Source: Terrimonas pollutisoli
GTDB taxonomy: Bacteria; Bacteroidota; Bacteroidia; Chitinophagales; Chitinophagaceae
Assembly (NCBI RefSeq): GCF_029360765.1
Contig: NZ_JARKNA010000005.1
Span: forward strand, 124,001-188,000
Reading direction: 5' to 3'
Length of the DNA: 64,000 bases
The notes under the pieces are model-generated. The model saw only the letters and a program-made list of their open reading frames with translations, was not told the DNA's origin and did no database searches. Position 1 is the first letter of the stretch; each line of letters opens with the position of its first letter. The position numbers were made by a program, and so were the translations under genes. Below are positions 51,733 to 60,516 of this stretch, piece by piece.

Positions 51733-52497
51733 CTACTGCCTGGTCTCCTGGATACTTTCTGTAAGCAAGCGGTAAATCTTTTGAAGTTGCGGATGCTTCG
51801 CAAGCAGTTCCAGGTGTTTTTGAATAGTATCCTGGTCATGCCGGACAGCTGGCCCTGTCATTGCAGCAGCAGGTGATATTGTCTTCAAACGTTTTACAGT
51901 TTCTTCTATCAGAGGTAGCAGTTGGTGAAAATCCAAACCCTCGCTTTGACAATATCTTTCCGCCAAAACATAAAGATGATTGGTGAAATTATTTACAATA
52001 ACCGCTGCTACGTGTAATTTCAACCTGTCTTCGCTCGCCGCGAGACCTGGCTTCTCAAACGAAATTGATTCGGCGAGACGTTGCAAAGTTTTTGTCGCCT
52101 TGTCATCACTTCCTTCGAAAAATATGGGGATATCCGGCAGACCTGCTATTTCTTTTCGCAGACTTTGCAGGGGATAAAAAACGCCATAATGTTTGGAAAC
52201 ATGTTGCAATACATCTTTAGATACAGAGCCTGCCGTATGTGCAACTACTTTACCGGGTAGTTTTAAATCACTGACTACTTCCTGCAGCGCATTATCAGAA
52301 ACAGCTATGATGTATACATCAGCATTTTTTGCAACCAGGCTCATATAATTAGCCGACTCGGTGTCCCACTCATAAGCAAGCTGGCTGGCAGCACTTGCAT
52401 TGCGGCTAACGATTTGTACGATCTTATGTTTTGCTGAGATGAATTTTCGTCCTAATACTGCTGCTGTATTTCCTGATCCGATTATTGCGATATCCAT
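51733..52497 (-). CDS. Rossmann-fold protein with DUF2520 domain
   Basis: This 254-residue protein has an N-terminal NAD(P)-binding fold (MDIAIIGSGNTAAVLGRKF with the GxGxxA/G pattern, about residues 1-19). Next comes the DUF2520 helical domain (about 125-250, with RLKLHVAAVIVNNFTNHLYV and AAMTGPAVRHDQDT). It resembles pyrroline-5-carboxylate reductase or ketopantoate reductase folds, but the substrate is unknown. The last turn, GPAVRHDQDT, is the strongest family marker. It starts the minus-strand run DUF2520, ferredoxin-like, kdsC, ubiA, maf, DUF2851. Confidence 0.88.
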   Translation of the reverse strand: MDIAIIGSGNTAAVLGRKFISAKHKIVQIVSRNASAASQLAYEWDTESANYMSLVAKNADVYIIAVSDNALQEVVSDLKLPGKVVAHTAGSVSKDVLQHVSKHYGVFYPLQSLRKEIAGLPDIPIFFEGSDDKATKTLQRLAESISFEKPGLAASEDRLKLHVAAVIVNNFTNHLYVLAERYCQSEGLDFHQLLPLIEETVKRLKTISPAAAMTGPAVRHDQDTIQKHLELLAKHPQLQKIYRLLTESIQETRQ

Positions 52498-52584
52498 GCC
52501 GATGCCTCCGCTGCTTGTTTTAGCAAATGATTAAATAGATTTGTAGGCTATAACCCGGGTCAATCGTTTATCAACAATTTGTTT

Positions 52585-53430
52585 ATGAAATTTACACAAA
52601 GAGTAGCCCTTCGTTATATCCGGACAAAATTCAAACTTCTTTCTTCCATCTCCAAAAAGAAAGCTGCTGAGAACGCATTCGAACTTTTTTGCACCCCGCA
52701 ATCCAGGCATGTTAAAGAATTGCCGGCTGTTTTTAAAGAAGGAGAAAAGTTGCAATTCAAATTTCAACAGTTTTCCATTGTGGGATATCGTTGGAATAAA
52801 GGCGCCAGCCGAACAGCTTTGATCGCCCACGGGTTTGAATCTTCGGCGGTTAATTTTGACCGATATGTAAATGCCCTGGTTAAAAAAGGATATGAAGTAT
52901 TGGCATTTGATGCCCCGGCACATGGAAAAAGTACCGGCAAACAAATAAACGCCATTATCTACCGGGATTTTATCAAATATATTCACCAGAAATATGGCCC
53001 GATACAAACTTTCATTGCCCATTCTTTTGGCGGTCTGGCAGTGATGATGGCTTTAGCCGAAATAAAACATGACGCCAACTACCGGGTTATATTGATCGCT
53101 CCTGCTTCGGAAACGAGTACGGCATTGGATCATTTTTTTAAATTTATACATATCAATGATGGAGCCGTAAGGGACGAGTTTGAAAAAATAATTGTGAAGA
53201 TGAGCGGCCAGCAGGTATCCTGGTTTTCTATCAGGCGAACATTGCAAAAAATAAAAGCAAAGATTTTGTGGCTACACGATGAGGACGATAAAATCACTCC
53301 ATTAAAAGATGTGTACCCGATCAAAAAGGAATCGCATCCCAATATCCGGTTTGTTATTACAAAAGGGCTTGGACATAGACGCATCTATCGGGATTCACAG
53401 GTAACCAAAACCATTACAGATTTTGTTTGA
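52585..53430 (+). CDS. Alpha/beta hydrolase
   Basis: This protein has 281 residues from the ATG at 52585 (a TTG 6 bases upstream is unlikely). The alpha/beta-hydrolase core starts at about residue 75. The oxyanion region is ALIAHGFESSAVNFDRYV, and the nucleophile elbow is FIAHSFGGLAVMMAL (Ser at about 148). The acid is in WLHDEDDKITPLKD (about 233), and the catalytic His is in GLGHRRIYRD (about 264). The N-terminal ~70 residues are basic and helical. No signal peptide is present. The substrate is unknown, likely an ester or lactone. Confidence 0.9.
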   Translation: MKFTQRVALRYIRTKFKLLSSISKKKAAENAFELFCTPQSRHVKELPAVFKEGEKLQFKFQQFSIVGYRWNKGASRTALIAHGFESSAVNFDRYVNALVKKGYEVLAFDAPAHGKSTGKQINAIIYRDFIKYIHQKYGPIQTFIAHSFGGLAVMMALAEIKHDANYRVILIAPASETSTALDHFFKFIHINDGAVRDEFEKIIVKMSGQQVSWFSIRRTLQKIKAKILWLHDEDDKITPLKDVYPIKKESHPNIRFVITKGLGHRRIYRDSQVTKTITDFV

Positions 53431-53565
53431 TGTGTGTCAATCATCGGATGAGTGACTACCGTAAATAATGACCGCTTGCATTATTTAAATCCGTATGACC
53501 ATTCCATACGTAACTTTCCTATTGATTTACCGGGCTCAACCAACCACCTATTTTGTTCACACTGC

Positions 53566-54291
53566 ATGAGGTTAATTTTCTTAATATTGATTTTTGTTGC
53601 AGGCAGTAGTACCTGTCAAAAGAAGAATAATGAGACCATGCCTTCAGTTCCTGTAATTCCGACTTCTCCGCCGACGGAAAAAAAATATTCTTACCTGGCA
53701 TTAGGGGACTCTTATACTATTGGAGAAAGTGTGCCGGCCGCCAATAATTTTCCGAATCAAACAATAAGCCTGCTGAATAATGGTCAAACGAGTTTCCAAC
53801 CAGCCAGGATTATTGCCAGAACAGGCTGGACAACGGATGAGTTGGAAGCCGGCATCGTGTCGGCAAACGTCGCTGATCCGCTGCTCTCTTCCTATGATTT
53901 TGTTTCATTATTAATTGGTGTAAATAACCAATATCGCGGCCGGTCGGTTGAAGATTATAAACCACAATTTGAAGCTTTGCTTAAAAAAGCCATTCAGTTT
54001 GCTGGCGACAAGGCCGACCATGTCATCGTTTTATCGATTCCGGACTGGGGAGTTACTCCGTTTGCACAAGGAAGAGATAGAAATCAAATTGCCCGGGAAA
54101 TTGATGCTTATAATACTGCCAATAAATCAATTGCCCAACAATACCGGGTCTATTATGTTGATATTACACCGGGCACACGGGAAGCTGCTACTGATACTAC
54201 ATTGCTCGCAGGGGATGGTCTCCACCCTTCGGCTAAAGAGTACGCAAAATGGGCCAAAGCCGTAGCTGAGATAATAAAATCAGAATTATAG
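53566..54291 (+). CDS. SGNH/GDSL-family hydrolase lipoprotein
   Basis: This protein has 241 residues from the ATG at 53566, chosen because a lipoprotein signal follows (LILIFVAGSSTC, Cys 17). The earlier in-frame start at 53452 would put 38 polar residues in front. SGNH blocks: YLALGDSYTIGESV (block I, nucleophile Ser), a Gly in block II, SLLIGVNNQYRG (block III, Asn) and DGLHPSAKEYAKWA (block V, Asp and His). These enzymes deacetylate or hydrolyse glycans and lipids. It would act on the envelope surface. Confidence 0.9.
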   Translation: MRLIFLILIFVAGSSTCQKKNNETMPSVPVIPTSPPTEKKYSYLALGDSYTIGESVPAANNFPNQTISLLNNGQTSFQPARIIARTGWTTDELEAGIVSANVADPLLSSYDFVSLLIGVNNQYRGRSVEDYKPQFEALLKKAIQFAGDKADHVIVLSIPDWGVTPFAQGRDRNQIAREIDAYNTANKSIAQQYRVYYVDITPGTREAATDTTLLAGDGLHPSAKEYAKWAKAVAEIIKSEL

Positions 54292-54563
54292 ATTTTTTGT
54301 AATGAGCGGGTCCCACGAAAATTTATTTTAAAAATCATTTACAATGAATTAACGGTCGTTCTGTATTGCCTGAAATTCTTAGCTGATAAGCGTTTGGGAC
54401 GTGCAAGAGGGCGACGCAACAGGCGATGCACAATGCTGCGAAAGCTGGTTTCCAGAAAAAATTATTATTCTTGTTCTAACTTGCGGCCGCCGGACAGCGG
54501 TTTTTTTGATTTTTGAAGCCCTTGTTTTTGGTGTTGTAGCATATATATAATAATGGAGTGATT
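54292..54563. other. Non-coding spacer before topA
   Basis: The 272-base spacer has no coding signal. It holds the repeat word GGCGACGCAACAGGCGATGC (54412), also seen near 36190-36230. A weak CCGC-n6-GCGG stem with a T run (about 54488-54510) could be a terminator for the upstream lipoprotein gene. The last 30 bases are AT-rich before the topA ATG. Confidence 0.45.
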
Positions 54564-57158
54564 ATGGCGAAAAACCTGTTAATAGTAGAGAGCCCTGCGA
54601 AAGCAAAAACGATTGAAAAAATCCTGGGAAGTGATTTCCAGGTAAAAAGCTGTTTTGGTCATATACGTGATCTTGAAAAAGCGGGAATGGGCATTGACCT
54701 GGAAAAAAATTTCGAACCACGCTATAAAGTTTCCGAGGACAAAGAAAAAGTGGTGAAAGAATTAAAGACGCTGGCTGGCAAGTCGAACGAAGTTTGGCTC
54801 GCCACGGATGAGGACCGTGAAGGTGAAGCCATCAGCTGGCATTTATGCGAAGTATTAGGTCTTGATCCAAATAAAACAAAGCGGATTGTTTTCCATGAGA
54901 TTACCAAGCCGGCGATAAAACAAGCCGTAGCGAATCCACGCAGATTGGACATGAACCTGGTGAATGCGCAACAAGCCCGCAGGATACTCGATCGTATTGT
55001 AGGATTTGAACTTAGTCCCGTACTATGGCGCAAAATGAGTATGCGCAATAACCTGAGTGCGGGGCGGGTGCAAAGCGTAGCTGTACGTTTGATTGCGGAA
55101 AGAGAAAGAGAGATCAACGCCTTTGTTCCTACCAGCACGTTTAAAATAGAGGGGCTTTTTACTGCACATGATCTTTCTGATAAGCCAGTAACATTTGTGG
55201 TTGAGGGAAAAAAACAAAATACGGCGGACGATGCAGAAGCTTTTCTGAAAAGCTGCGTCGGTGCTGAGTATAAAGTCAACGATATACAGGTGAAGCCAGG
55301 CAAACGTTCTCCTGCCCCGCCTTTTACCACTTCTACATTGCAGCAGGAAGCCTCGAGAAAGCTAGGCTACGGTGTAAGCCGAACCATGCTGATCGCTCAA
55401 AAACTGTATGAGAACGGGTATATCAGCTATATGCGTACCGATAGTGTGAACCTGAGTGATACGGCTTTGGGTGACATTACCAAGAATGTAAAATCCATGT
55501 ACGGTGAAAAATATCACCAGTTCAGGAAGTATAAAAACAAAAATGAAAGTGCACAGGAGGCCCACGAAGCGATCCGCCCTACCTACATGAGCAATACTAC
55601 CGTGGAAGAGGCCGATTGGAAACGATTGTATGAGCTGATCTGGAAACGAACAATGGCCAGCCAAATGGCTGATGCAGAATTGGAGAAAACCATTGCAAAA
55701 ATTTCTATTTCAACCAATAAAGAGGAATTAACCGCATCAGGAGAAGTATTGAAGTTTGATGGTTTTCTAAAAGTATATCGTGAGGACAGGGATGATGATG
55801 ATAATGAAGACGATCCTTCGGCAGGCTCAGGACAGGAAGGTATGTTGCCACCATTACAAGTTGGCCAGTCACTGCCTTTAAAAGAAATGAAAGCAACTGA
55901 ACGTTTCAGCAGACCGCTACCCCGCTATACGGAAGCATCGTTAGTAAAGAAATTAGAAGAGTTGGGTATTGGTCGTCCTTCCACTTATGCACCCACTATC
56001 TCTACGGTATTAAAAAGAGGTTATGTTGAAAAAAGGGACAAGGAAGGGATTCGCCGGGAGTATCGTGTTTTGAAACTGAAAAAAGATAACGTCAGTAAGG
56101 AGATTGAACACGAAAATACGGGAGCAGAGAAATCAAAACTTTTCCCTTCCGATCTTGGGTTGGTAGTGACCGACTTTTTGAAACAGTATTTTGATGATAT
56201 CATGGACTATGGATTCACTGCCCGCATCGAGGAAGAGTTTGATGAGGTAGCTGAAGGAAAGATGAAGTGGAATGAAATGCTGAAGGATTTCTATAAACCT
56301 TTTAAAAAAGATGTAGAAAAAACAATTGAAACAGCCGAGCGGATAAAAGGGGAAAGAGAATTAGGCACCGATCCTGAAAGCGGTAAACCTGTTGTTGCCC
56401 GGATGGGACGTTACGGCCCAATGGTACAAATAGGCCATGCGGATGATGAGGAAAAACCCCGCTTTGCCAAAATACCCACCGGCCAGAGCATTGAGACTAT
56501 TACATACGACGAGGCCATGGACCTGTTCAAGATACAGGGAACGCTGGGACAACACGAGGATAAAGACATTTCAGTGAACGTGGGGCGTTTTGGTCCGTAT
56601 GTAAAGTGGGGCGACGATTTTATTTCAATACCAAGAGGAACAGACCTGGCAACTGTTGACATCGACCGGGCTATTGAATTAATCGAAGAAAAGAAAAAAG
56701 CAGATGCCCCGGTGGCAATGTACGATGGAAAACCGGTCACAAAAGGAAAAGGCAGGTTTGGACCTTTCATCAAGTGGGAAGGAATGTTTATTAACGTGCC
56801 CCGTCGTTATGACTTTGATAACCTGAAACAAGCTGACATCAATGAGCTGATCGATGCTAAAGTAAAAAAGGAAGCCAACCGGTTTATACAACAATGGCCG
56901 GACGAAAAAATCGCTTTGGAAAATGGTCGCTGGGGACCTTTTATCCGCTTTGGTAAAAAGATGGTGAAGATGGGACGCAAAGCAGATGAAAGTAAATACA
57001 CAGCGGAAGAAGCTGCAGCACTTAGCCTTGATGATGTCAAAAAAATGATTGAAACGGAAATACCGGGTGCTTTTGCAAAAAAAGAAAAGAAACCGGCAGC
57101 GAAGAACGCTGCTGCTAAAAAAGCAGCTTCGAAGAAGGCGGCGAAGAAAAAAAAGTAA
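54564..57158 (+). CDS. topA: DNA topoisomerase I
   Basis: This protein has 864 residues from ATG 54564 (a GTG two codons earlier is possible). The Toprim domain has Glu9 in LIVESPAKAK and TDEDREGEAISWHL (about 81-94). The active-site Tyr is in NGYISYMRTDSVNLSD. Instead of Zn ribbons the C-terminus has four Topo_C repeats (GRYGPMVQIG, GRFGPYVKWG, GRFGPFIKWE, GRWGPFIRFG) and a Lys/Ala-rich tail. At residues ~417-426, DPSAGSGQEG is encoded by the repeat word CCTTCGGCAGGCTCAGGACA and looks like an insertion in an acidic loop. It relaxes negative supercoils. Confidence 0.96.
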   Translation: MAKNLLIVESPAKAKTIEKILGSDFQVKSCFGHIRDLEKAGMGIDLEKNFEPRYKVSEDKEKVVKELKTLAGKSNEVWLATDEDREGEAISWHLCEVLGLDPNKTKRIVFHEITKPAIKQAVANPRRLDMNLVNAQQARRILDRIVGFELSPVLWRKMSMRNNLSAGRVQSVAVRLIAEREREINAFVPTSTFKIEGLFTAHDLSDKPVTFVVEGKKQNTADDAEAFLKSCVGAEYKVNDIQVKPGKRSPAPPFTTSTLQQEASRKLGYGVSRTMLIAQKLYENGYISYMRTDSVNLSDTALGDITKNVKSMYGEKYHQFRKYKNKNESAQEAHEAIRPTYMSNTTVEEADWKRLYELIWKRTMASQMADAELEKTIAKISISTNKEELTASGEVLKFDGFLKVYREDRDDDDNEDDPSAGSGQEGMLPPLQVGQSLPLKEMKATERFSRPLPRYTEASLVKKLEELGIGRPSTYAPTISTVLKRGYVEKRDKEGIRREYRVLKLKKDNVSKEIEHENTGAEKSKLFPSDLGLVVTDFLKQYFDDIMDYGFTARIEEEFDEVAEGKMKWNEMLKDFYKPFKKDVEKTIETAERIKGERELGTDPESGKPVVARMGRYGPMVQIGHADDEEKPRFAKIPTGQSIETITYDEAMDLFKIQGTLGQHEDKDISVNVGRFGPYVKWGDDFISIPRGTDLATVDIDRAIELIEEKKKADAPVAMYDGKPVTKGKGRFGPFIKWEGMFINVPRRYDFDNLKQADINELIDAKVKKEANRFIQQWPDEKIALENGRWGPFIRFGKKMVKMGRKADESKYTAEEAAALSLDDVKKMIETEIPGAFAKKEKKPAAKNAAAKKAASKKAAKKKK
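55814..55836. repeat. CCTTCGGCAGGCTCAGGACAGG repeat inside topA
   Basis: The 23-base word is the plus-strand form of a dispersed repeat that, from memory, is frequent in Bacteroidota intergenic DNA. Here it is read in frame as Pro-Ser-Ala-Gly-Ser-Gly-Gln. A related word in the opposite orientation is at 12213-12231. Confidence 0.7.
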
Positions 57159-57221
57159 TGGTTTTTTGAAAATTATTCTGCCAAAAACTACTTACAGCTA
57201 ACCCCCATAGGATTAACAAAT

Positions 57222-57680
57222 ATGAAAATTCACTTTGGTGTTTTGATCTTCCTGGCAATCTTAAGCCTGGTTGCTTGCAATAACATGGACGAAAAACCGG
57301 TTGGCCAAGCCAGCAAAGATTCGTTAACTGATTACGACACGATTGACCTTAGAGGTGCATCAGTAAAATCAGATGATTACTTTGAAAATCTTGAATCTAC
57401 TTTGGATACATTGGCAGGCTGCTGGGCGGCAATCCGGGAAGGAAATATTACAATCTCCTTCTCGAAAGATAGTACATTCGAATTTTACGACTATAATTCA
57501 AAATTAAAAGAAATCGAATTACTCACCGGCCGATATGAATTAAATAAAAATATACTTACTCTTTTTTATCAAGACAGGCCAAAACAAAGATTTACGTTCA
57601 AAAGAGATCCCGAAAGTAATAATGAGTACCGCATTACAAATACAGCGGGGTATTATTTTGTGAAAAGTAATTGTCAATAG
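57222..57680 (+). CDS. Small lipoprotein with lipocalin-like C-terminal domain
   Basis: This 152-residue lipoprotein has LAILSLVACNN, with the lipid Cys at 19. After a polar Asp/Ser-rich linker, the C-terminal ~90 residues (about 62-150) form beta strands typical of small lipocalin-like or META-like folds (LDTLAGCWAAIREGNITISF, FEFYDYNSKLKEIELLTGRY, RFTFKRDPESNNEYRITN). A Cys near the start and end of this domain (about 67 and 151) could form a disulphide. No ligand or function can be assigned. It follows topA by 63 bases on the same strand. Confidence 0.72.
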   Translation: MKIHFGVLIFLAILSLVACNNMDEKPVGQASKDSLTDYDTIDLRGASVKSDDYFENLESTLDTLAGCWAAIREGNITISFSKDSTFEFYDYNSKLKEIELLTGRYELNKNILTLFYQDRPKQRFTFKRDPESNNEYRITNTAGYYFVKSNCQ

Positions 57681-57875
57681 ATCCATTTTGGGATTGCAAA
57701 CAAAATCTGATAAAAAGTTTTTCAGCAAATGATAAAGCTGTAACTTAACACACATCTATCAATCCTCCCGGTTTAATACTTCGAATTAGTAGCCAATCCT
57801 CCCGACAACCTCTACCCCGTCAAAATCTACGGTCCTGAAGTGTTTCATTTGTTAACTGTTTTAAAACAAATTATT

Positions 57876-58742
57876 ATGAAACAAACTCACAGAGGCGTAC
57901 AGCTATCACTTGCTGCCATTCGCCGGGCGTCCCTCATTCTTTTTGTTTTCCTGCTATTTCATTTCAAAATTGTTTATGCACAGGAAGGACAGGCTGTGTA
58001 TACCAGTGTCATGTTTTTTAAAGTAAACCCGGGAAAAAATGACCAGTTCTTAAAACAAATGAGAGAAGTAAACAGTAAGGTACAGCAGGAACGATGCAAA
58101 AGCGGCCATTGGCTTGCGTGGTATTTTTACCGGGTATTAATGCCTACGGGTAGTGAAACTGAATATGACTATGCAACTGTTAGTATCACCAATAAATTTA
58201 AAAATCTCTTCGAAGATCCCTATCCTTTTGATAGCGCCCTGCACAAAGCATTTGCCGGCCGTGACGAAAAATTCTTCGATGATTTTTATACGCAGTCAAG
58301 GGAAAACCGCACATTCGTTAAACGCCAAATCTATGGCGCCATTGGCTTTGCTGATTCCGCGGCCTTGCAGAAATCTCCGCCCAATCAATACATTGAACTG
58401 GCATTTATGAAATCAAAACCAAACCGGGAAAATCAATATGTCAAAATGGAAATGGATACTTTCCGGCTCATCCATAAAGAACGAATCAAATTAAATGCGA
58501 TGAGTCAATGGGGTTTTTATTCACTTTGGATGCCGTACAATACCAGTACTCCTTACAATTTCGTTTGTGCCAATTTTTATGACAATCTCGATATGATGGT
58601 GGATGGCAAATATCCTGAAGCGCTGAAAAAAGTTTTTCCCAAAGTAAGCGTTGATAAGCTATTTTCGTCCATTGACAAGAACAGGGAAATGGTCATGTCA
58701 GAACTTTGGAAACTGGTATTGTACCAGCAAGCCTCTCAATAA
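57876..58742 (+). CDS. Secreted protein of unknown function, two related halves
   Basis: This protein has 288 residues from ATG 57876, chosen because a signal peptide (LILFVFLLFHFKIVYAQ) follows. The 57840 start would add 12 residues. The mature part appears to hold two similar ~120-residue segments, each starting with a beta strand and containing a conserved pattern (VYTSVMFFKVNPGKNDQFLK and YIELAFMKSKPNRENQYVKM). This resembles duplicated dimeric alpha/beta barrels (ABM-like). No catalytic residues are obvious. It is followed by a strong terminator. Confidence 0.75.
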   Translation: MKQTHRGVQLSLAAIRRASLILFVFLLFHFKIVYAQEGQAVYTSVMFFKVNPGKNDQFLKQMREVNSKVQQERCKSGHWLAWYFYRVLMPTGSETEYDYATVSITNKFKNLFEDPYPFDSALHKAFAGRDEKFFDDFYTQSRENRTFVKRQIYGAIGFADSAALQKSPPNQYIELAFMKSKPNRENQYVKMEMDTFRLIHKERIKLNAMSQWGFYSLWMPYNTSTPYNFVCANFYDNLDMMVDGKYPEALKKVFPKVSVDKLFSSIDKNREMVMSELWKLVLYQQASQ

Positions 58743-58770
58743 AGTTCTGTGTAGTATTTTAATAATAGCA

Positions 58771-58796
58771 AAGCCCCGTAAATGCGGGGCTTTTTT
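58771..58796 (+). terminator. Rho-independent terminator
   Basis: AAGCCCCG and CGGGGCTT form an 8-bp stem with a TAAATG loop, followed by six T. It ends the 57876 transcript. Confidence 0.92.
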
Positions 58797-59040
58797 GGGT
58801 TTGTTTTCACAGGTATAAATAAAGTATGGAATATTGTATAGAAACCTTTTTCCTGATGAGTTCTTTGAATAAACCAATTAAATAGTTCGCGGTACGAGAG
58901 AAGCTTCATGAGTACACCGTGCGGTGGAAGGTGGATGAAGGCTGGACTACAAGTGGGTTGTATAAAAGCCTCAGAAAACGAACCAAAAATGTATTTTGTG
59001 GATAAAATTTTCGGATTCTAAATCGTTCGCAATACCTGCA

Positions 59041-59153
59041 ACATGAAACGTCCATATAAAGTTTTGGAAACATGGAGGGGATTGATAGGGCGTTCCATCC
59101 CGAAGCCAGTTCGGGACAGGTACCAGCCAAAATCAATAAAAAATATACGGATG
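59041..59153 (+). repeat. Leader repeat before the GH53 gene (copy C)
   Basis: This 113-base stretch opens ACATGAAACGTCCATATAAA and has a TCCCGAA/TTCGGGA hairpin (59098-59116). It continues CAGCCAAAATCAATAAAAAA and ends ACGGATGAAA at the start codon. It aligns along its length with 31820-31929 and, in its last ~55 bases, with 593-651. Its internal ATG (59043) is in frame with the GH53 gene, but the lipoprotein signal starts at 59151. Confidence 0.78.
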
Positions 59154-60314
59154 AAATATCCCTTTTATCTTATTACGGTTTTGGCCCTGTTGTTATCGGC
59201 TAATACCTGTAAAAAAAATGTGCCGGATAAGGATACCAACCGGAAGTTTTATCGATGGGGACAGTTTTGCATGGGGGTCGATCTTTCGTATGTGAACCAG
59301 GTGGAAGATTATGGCGGCATATACCGGGATTCCGGGAAAATGAAGGACCCATTTAAGCTTTTAAAAGATCGGGGTGCTAATACGGTGAGAGTGAGATTGT
59401 GGCATGATCCGAAATGGGTGGCTGACCTTAACAACGGAAAAAACTATAATGACCTCAACGGCGTAGAAAAAACAATACGGCGGGCCAAAGAAAACGGAAT
59501 GGCCGTCAATCTCGACATCCATTATTCTGATCGCTGGGCTGATCCGGCTCACCAGGAAACTCCGGCAGCCTGGAAAGGCCTTCCAATTGAAACGCTGAAA
59601 GATTCGGTTTACAACTATACACTCTTTGTTTTAAACTATCTGAAAGATAAAAATCTTGTTCCCGAAATGGTACAGGTAGGCAACGAAACAAATAACGGCA
59701 TGCTTTGGCCGGTTGGGAAAACGGACAACAATAATTTTAAAAATTTTGCTGCTTTGCTTAATAGCGGGATCAAAGCTGTAAGAGATTTTTCCCGTCATTC
59801 CCCTATTCAGCCAAAGATCATATTGCACGTAGCCCAACTACAAAATGCGGAGTATTGGGCCAATAACCTTACTATAAATGCCGTGACTGATTTTGACATC
59901 CTGGGGCTTTCCCACTATGCAAAATGGTCAACAATCCAAACAATGGATGAGGTAGAAAAAAATATCAGGGCATTGAAAACGAAATATGGCAAACAGGTAA
60001 TGGTGGTAGAAACAGCCTACCCGTGGTCAGGAGATAATGCCGATAGTTATAACAACATCATCTCGGCGAATGACAAAGCTGCAGGATACAATATTTCTCC
60101 GGAGGAGCAATACCGATATATGAAGGACCTTGTGCAGGCAATCATCAACGGGGGAGGAACCGGGATCATGTATTGGGAGCCGGCCTGGATAAGTTCCAAT
60201 CTGAATGACGGTTGGGGAAAGGGTTCATCCTGGGAAAACAATGCTTTTTTTGATTTTAAAGGAAATGCATTGCCGGTTGTTGAATATATGTCTTACCCTT
60301 ATGTGGGCTTATAA
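59151..60314 (+). CDS. GH53 endo-beta-1,4-galactanase lipoprotein
   Basis: This protein has 387 residues with a lipoprotein signal (VLALLLSANTC, Cys 20). The glycoside hydrolase family 53 barrel follows: CMGVDLSYVNQVEDYGGIYR (about 39-58), ANTVRVRLWHDPKWV, VNLDIHYSDRWADP (about 120-133), the acid/base Glu in VQVGNETNNGMLWPVG (about 180), FDILGLSHYAKW and the nucleophile Glu in VMVVETAYPWSGDN (about 285). The enzyme cuts beta-1,4-galactan side chains of pectin. No SusC/SusD pair lies nearby, so it is a stand-alone enzyme here. Confidence 0.93.
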   Translation: MKYPFYLITVLALLLSANTCKKNVPDKDTNRKFYRWGQFCMGVDLSYVNQVEDYGGIYRDSGKMKDPFKLLKDRGANTVRVRLWHDPKWVADLNNGKNYNDLNGVEKTIRRAKENGMAVNLDIHYSDRWADPAHQETPAAWKGLPIETLKDSVYNYTLFVLNYLKDKNLVPEMVQVGNETNNGMLWPVGKTDNNNFKNFAALLNSGIKAVRDFSRHSPIQPKIILHVAQLQNAEYWANNLTINAVTDFDILGLSHYAKWSTIQTMDEVEKNIRALKTKYGKQVMVVETAYPWSGDNADSYNNIISANDKAAGYNISPEEQYRYMKDLVQAIINGGGTGIMYWEPAWISSNLNDGWGKGSSWENNAFFDFKGNALPVVEYMSYPYVGL

Positions 60315-60516
60315 TTGAATATTTTGATGGCAATGACGATTTTTATGAGTGGCGTTAATTTTGCATTGACTAAAGGTTGTTATTAATGCTAATAGCCCCA
60401 CAGGACATTTGAAGAGTATGAAGATTTTTATTATCATCATAAACCTTCTTCACCCCTGTGGAAAAGTTTAACTATTAATTTTCATCGGCAATAGAGACCT
60501 TGTGCAGTAAACGGCG

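Noticed and set aside
54722..55330. 202-codon minus-strand ORF opposite topA
   Set aside because: Ser/Arg/Leu-rich antisense frame of a highly conserved gene.
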